A DNA stretch of 64,000 nucleotides from Paenibacillus radicis (ex Gao et al. 2016) (GTDB lineage: Bacteria > Bacillota > Bacilli > Paenibacillales > Paenibacillaceae), in assembly GCF_014641555.1 (NCBI RefSeq), contig NZ_BMHY01000005.1, positions 301,322 through 365,321 on the forward strand. The letters are read 5' to 3'. The first letter of the stretch is position 1, and each line of letters begins with the position of its first letter. The position numbers were made by a program, and so were the translations under genes. The notes under the pieces were generated by a model. It was not told where the DNA came from. It saw nothing but the letters and a program-made list of their open reading frames with translations, and did not search any database. Positions 59,845-64,000 of the stretch are shown here, piece by piece.

Positions 59845-61083
59845 TTATTGCTGTTCTTGCTGCTCGAAACGTTTGACGATCTCGATAATGACGTTAACCG
59901 CCTTCTCCATGTTGTCGATCGAGACGTATTCGTATTTGCCGTGGTAGTTCTCCCCGCCTGTGAAAATATTCGGAGTAGGCAGGCCCATGTAGGACAATTG
60001 TGAGCCGTCTGTACCGCCGCGGATCGGCTTAATAATCGGCTTAATGCCGAGGGATTCCATCGCTTCACGCGCCAGTTCGACGATATGGATAACCGGCTCG
60101 ATTTTATCGCGCATGTTGTAGTATTGATCATTCATCTCCAAGACGATGCTGTTGGCACCGTAGATGGCTTGAAGATCGGCAACTACACTGGACAGGAACG
60201 CTTTGCGTGCTTCGAACTTTTGTTTGTCATGATCGCGGACGATATAGCTGAGCTTGGTCAGCTCGACATCGCCTTGCATCGACAGCAGATGGTAGAAGCC
60301 CTCGTAGCCTTCCGTAAGCTCCGGCGTTTCTTCGGCTGGCAGTCTGCGCTGCAGCTCCATCGCGATCTTGATGGAATTAACCATTTTACCCTTGGCGGTG
60401 CCGGGATGAACGTTGGTGCCTTTGCACGTTATTTTTACGCCTGCGGCGTTGAAGCTTTCGTATTCCAGCTCGCCGAGCGGACCGCCATCTACCGTATAGG
60501 CATAACGGGCGCCGAAAGCGGCGACGTCGAACCGGTGCGGGCCTCGACCGATCTCCTCGTCCGGAGTAAAAGCCACGCGCACTTTGCCGTGCTTAATTTC
60601 CGGGTGCTGGATCAAGTAAGCCATTGCGGTCATAATTTCGGCAATGCCGGCCTTGTTGTCGGCTCCAAGCAGCGTTGTACCGTCAGTCGTCATGAGTGTG
60701 TGGCCTTTGTAGCCGCTTAGCTCGGGAAATTCCCGTGTGGAAAGCGTGACGCCAAGCGCTTCGTTCAGAACGATATCCTTACCGTCGTAGTTGTCGATGA
60801 TTTGAGGTTTGACGTTGGTGCCGGTGAAATCGGTAGCTGTATCGACATGGGCCAGAAAGCCGATCGTTGCCACTTGTTTGTCTGTGTTGGACGGCAGAGT
60901 TGCCATCACGTATCCATTGTCGTCAATGGTTACATCCTCCATGCCGATAGCCTTCAGTTCATCGACCAGCTGGTTGGCCAGCACAAGCTGACCCGGCGTT
61001 GTCGGACATGTCTCGCTCTCGGCATCGGATTGCGTATCCACAATAACATAAGACGTGAGCCTTTTAATGATCTCTTCTTTCAT
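59845..61083 (-). CDS. pepT: Peptidase T (tripeptide aminopeptidase)
   Basis: A 412-residue M20B metallopeptidase releasing N-terminal residues from tripeptides in the cytoplasm: [53 protein letters not shown] and [31 protein letters not shown] with all metal-binding residues. Full family length. RBS AAGGGAG; monocistronic. Confidence 0.95.
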   Translation of the reverse strand: MKEEIIKRLTSYVIVDTQSDAESETCPTTPGQLVLANQLVDELKAIGMEDVTIDDNGYVMATLPSNTDKQVATIGFLAHVDTATDFTGTNVKPQIIDNYDGKDIVLNEALGVTLSTREFPELSGYKGHTLMTTDGTTLLGADNKAGIAEIMTAMAYLIQHPEIKHGKVRVAFTPDEEIGRGPHRFDVAAFGARYAYTVDGGPLGELEYESFNAAGVKITCKGTNVHPGTAKGKMVNSIKIAMELQRRLPAEETPELTEGYEGFYHLLSMQGDVELTKLSYIVRDHDKQKFEARKAFLSSVVADLQAIYGANSIVLEMNDQYYNMRDKIEPVIHIVELAREAMESLGIKPIIKPIRGGTDGSQLSYMGLPTPNIFTGGENYHGKYEYVSIDNMEKAVNVIIEIVKRFEQQEQQ

Positions 61084-61213
61084 AACGTATATCGTTCTCC
61101 CTTCACTGGGTATGTAGTAGTAGGCGCATGCTGTACCCCTTTATTATAGACCAGTCGAAATAAGAAAACGAATGGTGTACTCATGTTGTTGGGTGCGGGA
61201 GGGCCGTTATGGG

Positions 61214-61282
61214 ATGCAAAAAAAACCCTTCTGTACCAGAGATGAGTGAGGCTCAGCTCGTGGCGGAAAGGGTTTTTCGCGG
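61214..61282 (-). terminator. Terminator of the GntR-ABC operon
   Basis: Minus strand AAACCCTTTCC ... AGAAGGGTTT with a long loop region, then T8. Confidence 0.65.
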
Positions 61283-61292
61283 GTAGATAAGG

Positions 61293-61973
61293 TTATACGG
61301 TTGATCTGCGCAAGAGCAGGTAGGATACGAGGGCGTAAATTAGCGTAATCGGGATCAGCCAAAGTGCTATATCCAGTGCAGTTTTATCGGAGAACCAGGC
61401 GAAAATATATTTCCACCAGTTGTAGTGGGTCATCAAAAAGGAGAGTACAGTGGAAATTGCGACGCCAACGATGGCCATAACGATCATGCCAATTCCTTTA
61501 AATTTGCGATAGATGCTGCCAATGGTGAACCCGCTGAAGAACAGCGTAATAATGATCATAAAGTAGACGATTAATTGTTGGATAATCGAGCCCTCGTTCA
61601 GATAGGGGAGGCTGAAGAAGTGCAGATGAGTACCCCATCCTGCGGTCGCTTTTTCGATAGCGCCGAGCACGAGCAAGATGACGGAGATGAAGAGACTGTT
61701 CGCTGCTGCGAACAAAGCCGTTCCTGTAAAATAATCATGCCGTCTGACACTGAAGCTGAGCGCGAAATTGAAGGTTTGCGGCAGGACAGTGATGCCCATA
61801 ACGAACAAGTAGACGTAGATGGACATGATACCGCCCGTTGTAATTTCCTCTTGGGAGATGTAGCCGACGATGAGATTGACTAGAAAGCTGGATGCAAGCA
61901 CAGCGTAGGGAATGATAAACCACGTCGCTTTGTCTCTAAAATGCATTTTCAATACACTGGATAGGCGGTTCAT
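61293..61973 (-). CDS. ABC-2-type membrane protein of a YtrA/YtrB-like system
   Basis: A 226-residue protein with six membrane helices (WFIIPYAVLASSFLVNLIVGY; SIYVYLFVMGITVLPQTFNFALSFSV; LFISVILLVLGAIEKA; LIVYFMIIITLFFSGFTIGSI; IVMAIVGVAISTVLSFLM; LDIALWLIPITLIYALVSYLLL). Third gene of the GntR-ATPase-permease operon, overlapping the ATPase by 4 nt. Comparable YtrABC systems respond to cell-wall antibiotics. RBS AAGGAGG. Confidence 0.85.
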   Translation of the reverse strand: MNRLSSVLKMHFRDKATWFIIPYAVLASSFLVNLIVGYISQEEITTGGIMSIYVYLFVMGITVLPQTFNFALSFSVRRHDYFTGTALFAAANSLFISVILLVLGAIEKATAGWGTHLHFFSLPYLNEGSIIQQLIVYFMIIITLFFSGFTIGSIYRKFKGIGMIVMAIVGVAISTVLSFLMTHYNWWKYIFAWFSDKTALDIALWLIPITLIYALVSYLLLRRSTV

Positions 61974-62866
61974 GAGCGGTCAGCCTCCTTGGCATCCAAT
62001 TTTCCGTTCGTCAGATGGATAATCAACTGCTGCAACGACACCGGCGCTAGCTCTAGGCCCAGTGACTCGGCTTTTTTGCGTTCCTCGGCAGACAATCTGC
62101 CCATAACGGCGGCATTGACCAAAGCGCCGAACGGCTGCTTGGCGATAATCTTTTTGCCGGTGAGGAATGGTTCCACGATGCTGGATGCACCAGCGATAGA
62201 GTAAGCGGCGCTTCGCAATTCCTCGGAATCTTCGTTTAGTATGATGCTGCCGTTATCGACGACGATGACATGCTCCAGCATACGGCTTACCTCATCAATC
62301 AAGTGAGTGGAAAGGATGACTGTTCGCGGATTTTCGGAATAATCCTCCAGCAGCCGATCGTAGAACAGCGAGCGGGCAACAGCATCAAGACCGAGATAAG
62401 GCTCGTCAAAAATCGTCAGCGGCGCCCGGCTGGCAAGCCCAACAATAATGCCAAGTGAGGAGTGCATGCCGCGCGACAGCTTCTTGATGCGGCGCTTAAG
62501 CGGCAGCTGAAAATCTTGGAGAAGCGAATAGGCGTATTCCCGGTCCCAGTTCGGGAAGAGCGATTCCGACAGCTCCAGGACATCAATCACTTTGTAGTTG
62601 TCGGGGTACTTAAGGCTTTCTTTGATGAAGCAAACTTGAGTAAGGACGTTATTGTTCTCATAGGGCGACTCGCCGAAAATTTTCATTTCGCCGCTTGTCG
62701 CAAATAATTGTGCGGTCAGCATATGCATGATCGTCGTTTTGCCTGCGCCGTTCCGGCCCAGCAGGCCGTAAATTTTGTCCGGCTCGAGGCTGAAGCTGAC
62801 GCCTTTTACCGCTTGAACGGAGCCGTAAGTTTTCGTCAGCTGCTTCACTTCCACTACATTCGTCAT
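61970..62866 (-). CDS. ABC transporter ATPase (YtrB-like)
   Basis: A 298-residue ATPase: Walker A GLLGRNGAGKTTIMHML, Q-loop near QVCFIKESL, signature KKLSRGMHSSLGI, Walker B LTIFDEPYLGLD, and a C-terminal extension of about 80 residues (IVEPFLTGKKIIAKQPFGALVNAAV). The signature SRGM is a usual variant in YtrB-type ATPases. Overlaps GntR and permease genes by 4 nt on each side. Confidence 0.9.
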   Translation of the reverse strand: MTNVVEVKQLTKTYGSVQAVKGVSFSLEPDKIYGLLGRNGAGKTTIMHMLTAQLFATSGEMKIFGESPYENNNVLTQVCFIKESLKYPDNYKVIDVLELSESLFPNWDREYAYSLLQDFQLPLKRRIKKLSRGMHSSLGIIVGLASRAPLTIFDEPYLGLDAVARSLFYDRLLEDYSENPRTVILSTHLIDEVSRMLEHVIVVDNGSIILNEDSEELRSAAYSIAGASSIVEPFLTGKKIIAKQPFGALVNAAVMGRLSAEERKKAESLGLELAPVSLQQLIIHLTNGKLDAKEADRS

Positions 62867-63234
62867 TTGGACGCATCCCCTCTCTGAATCATGCTCATCA
62901 GTTGCTCCGCCGTAATGCCAAGCTTCTCCGCTTCCCGCATCATCGTGACGATATACTGCTCGAAAAACAATTCCTGCCGCTTGCTAATCAGCTTCGCTTT
63001 CGCCCCGGTCGCTACAAACATTCCGATCCCTCTCTTCTTATACAAAATGCCCTCATCTACAAGGAGATTGACGCCTTTAGCCGCTGTAGCGGGGTTGATC
63101 TGATGGTAGGCTGCAAATTCGTTCTTCGAGGGTACCTGCGCTTCCTCGGGTAGTCTGCCTTCTATAATGTCATCCTCGATCTGTTCGGCGATTTGCATAA
63201 ATATCGGCCGGCTGTCGTCAATGGAAAGAACCAT
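62863..63234 (-). CDS. GntR-family regulator (YtrA subfamily)
   Basis: A 123-residue short GntR protein: DSRPIFMQIAEQIEDDIIEGRLPEEAQVPSKNEFAAYHQINPATAAKGVNLLVDEGILYKKRGIGMFVATGAK is the HTH and wing; the remaining helices are the YtrA-type short effector region. Autorepression of the operon is expected. RBS AGGAGGTGAG. A GTTAC-TCAT-GTAAT repeat about 40 nt upstream (63278-63292) is a candidate operator. Confidence 0.9.
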   Translation of the reverse strand: MVLSIDDSRPIFMQIAEQIEDDIIEGRLPEEAQVPSKNEFAAYHQINPATAAKGVNLLVDEGILYKKRGIGMFVATGAKAKLISKRQELFFEQYIVTMMREAEKLGITAEQLMSMIQRGDASK

Positions 63235-63277
63235 AATTTGCTGCTCACCTCCTAGCCACCCTTTAGTGGAGTGGTTG

Positions 63278-63292
63278 GTTACTCATGTAATC
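63278..63292 (-). promoter_or_regulatory. Candidate GntR operator
   Basis: GTTAC-TCATG-TAATC inverted repeat, partly matched, in the promoter region of the GntR-ABC operon. Confidence 0.3.
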
Positions 63293-63427
63293 AACTATAC
63301 AGGCGATGGGATTCGATGTCAACGGGTTTGAGAAAAATGGGCTAGGACGGGGTTGGGGTTGGACGGGACTGAAACTGGGCCGGCCTGGACGGGTTGGTCC
63401 GTGAGGATCGTGTTGGATTGGCTAAAC

Positions 63428-63612
63428 CGAGCTAGAGCAGAGCAGAGCAGAGTAGAGTAGACCAGAGCAGGCCAGAGCGGAGCAGACCAGACCAGACCAG
63501 ACCAGACCAGACCAGACCAGACCAGAGCAGAGTAGACCAGACCAGACCAGAGTAGACAGACCAGACCAGACCAAACCAAACCAGAGTAGCCAGACCAAAA
63601 CAGAGCAGACTA
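63428..63612. repeat. Pentanucleotide (ACCAG/AGCAG) satellite
   Basis: About 36 consecutive 5-bp units, ACCAG in the centre (at least ten in a row from 63482) grading into AGCAG, AGTAG and ACAAA variants toward both ends. Long minus-strand frames translate it as WSGLV repeats and have no ribosome binding site. The GC-rich flank 63320-63427 shows weak traces of the same period. Confidence 0.9.
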
Positions 63613-63700
63613 GACGAAACTGGCTTTGCCCTACTCGGCTCAAATCGGCCGGATCTAACCAAATTACTCTAGTATCTAGCCTTCTCGTGCTCACAGCGAA

Positions 63701-63888
63701 ACAAAATGTAAAAGTACATGTTGATGAGGCTCAAAATGCCCAAAACAGCGTTCAAAATGCAAAAGTGCATTTGGAATCGCTCCATTTCGATATATAACGG
63801 CCTTTCACGCCAATCAAACTGCACATTTGCATTTTGATGCGCAAAATCGTCGAAAAAACGGCTGACAAACTGCATTTTTGCATTTTGA
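63701..63888. repeat. Second cluster of TCAAAATGCA-type palindromes
   Basis: Elements at 63701, 63752, 63814 and 63865 with the same arms as the cluster at 49334-49522 and similar spacing of about 50-62 nt. No gene. Confidence 0.85.
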
Positions 63889-63926
63889 TTCAGTTATGGC
63901 GGTGGAAAAGGGCTATACAGGAGGTG

Positions 63927-64000
63927 TTAAGACCCTCGGAGGGCCTTAAACCGAGCGAGAAGTTGGTTTTATAGGGGGATAAGACCCTGAGAGGGTCTTA
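63927..64000. repeat. TTAAGACCCT palindromes at the window end
   Basis: Two copies at 63927-63949 and 63980-64000 with arms TAAGACCCT and AGGGTCTTA; the second is cut by the window edge. Same family as 22422-22621. Confidence 0.85.

Noticed and set aside
63319..63694. Minus-strand proteins made of WSGLV repeats
   Set aside because: Direct translation of the pentanucleotide array in all three frames; no start signal.
1..64000. tRNA or rRNA genes, insertion sequences, prophage or integrated element
   Set aside because: No cloverleaf, rRNA core sequence, transposase, integrase or terminal repeat pair was recognised anywhere in the window.

Overview
The window reads as chromosomal DNA of a spore-forming Firmicute, most likely Paenibacillus or a close relative in the Paenibacillaceae. 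Supporting signs are roughly balanced GC, strong AAGGAGG-type ribosome binding sites with many TTG/GTG starts, a YjcZ-family sporulation mini-protein behind a sigma-K-like promoter, a guanine riboswitch on xpt-pbuX, a FapR-type box at fabI, an MhqR quinone-stress regulon, an SLH-anchored surface protein, and intergenic clusters of short palindromes. I see no rRNA, tRNA, insertion sequence, prophage or CRISPR array.

Layout. 1-1.1 kb: ECF sigma factor and its membrane anti-sigma factor, the latter cut by the window edge. 1.2-9 kb: SRPBCC proteins and a relic of one, the nitroreductase mhqN, a luciferase-like oxidoreductase, yjcZ, a GIY-YIG-like protein, a structured 267-bp repeat, an epimerase, a methyltransferase and a TetR regulator. 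9-12.8 kb: an SDR probably controlled by that TetR, a UPF0303 protein and the riboswitch-controlled xanthine salvage operon. 13-17.2 kb: a three-gene redox operon (FAD dehydrogenase, PLP aldolase/deaminase, aldonolactone oxidase) of unknown pathway. 17.3-28.6 kb: small regulators beside transporters and oxidoreductases (ArsR, two HxlR, LysR, three SDR/AKR enzymes, EamA and MFS exporters, DoxX). 29-36.2 kb: secreted and envelope proteins (M14 carboxypeptidase, NodB deacetylase, a secreted helical protein) around rlmN. 36.3-42.6 kb: fabI, a YhhN membrane protein, an SgrR-like regulator, a DUF4173 membrane protein and a glycosyltransferase. 42.6-49.1 kb: M20 amidohydrolase and DinB, then a sulfonate/nitrate/taurine-type ABC importer split around a LysR regulator, and an EamA transporter. 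49.8-51.8 kb: a silk-like Gly/Ala-repeat peptidoglycan-binding protein and a membrane-protein/XRE pair. 53.3-56.1 kb: the mhqR operon. 56.4-63.2 kb: a large SLH surface protein, peptidase T and a GntR-ABC operon of YtrA/YtrB type. The right end is a pentanucleotide satellite and palindromic repeats.

The most coherent regulatory picture is electrophile/quinone defence: mhqR-ring-cleaving dioxygenase-mhqD-flavin reductase at 53.4 kb and mhqN at 2.1 kb carry the same ATCT-N2-AATT-N2-AGAT operator on their promoters although they lie 51 kb apart. Further candidate self- or neighbour-regulation circuits are seen for TetR/SDR, for the ArsR gene (apparently leaderless), for both HxlR genes and for the membrane/XRE pair. 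The least explained material is the intergenic DNA: three unrelated families of short perfect hairpins, each packed several times into single gaps, two of them occurring at two distant places in the window.
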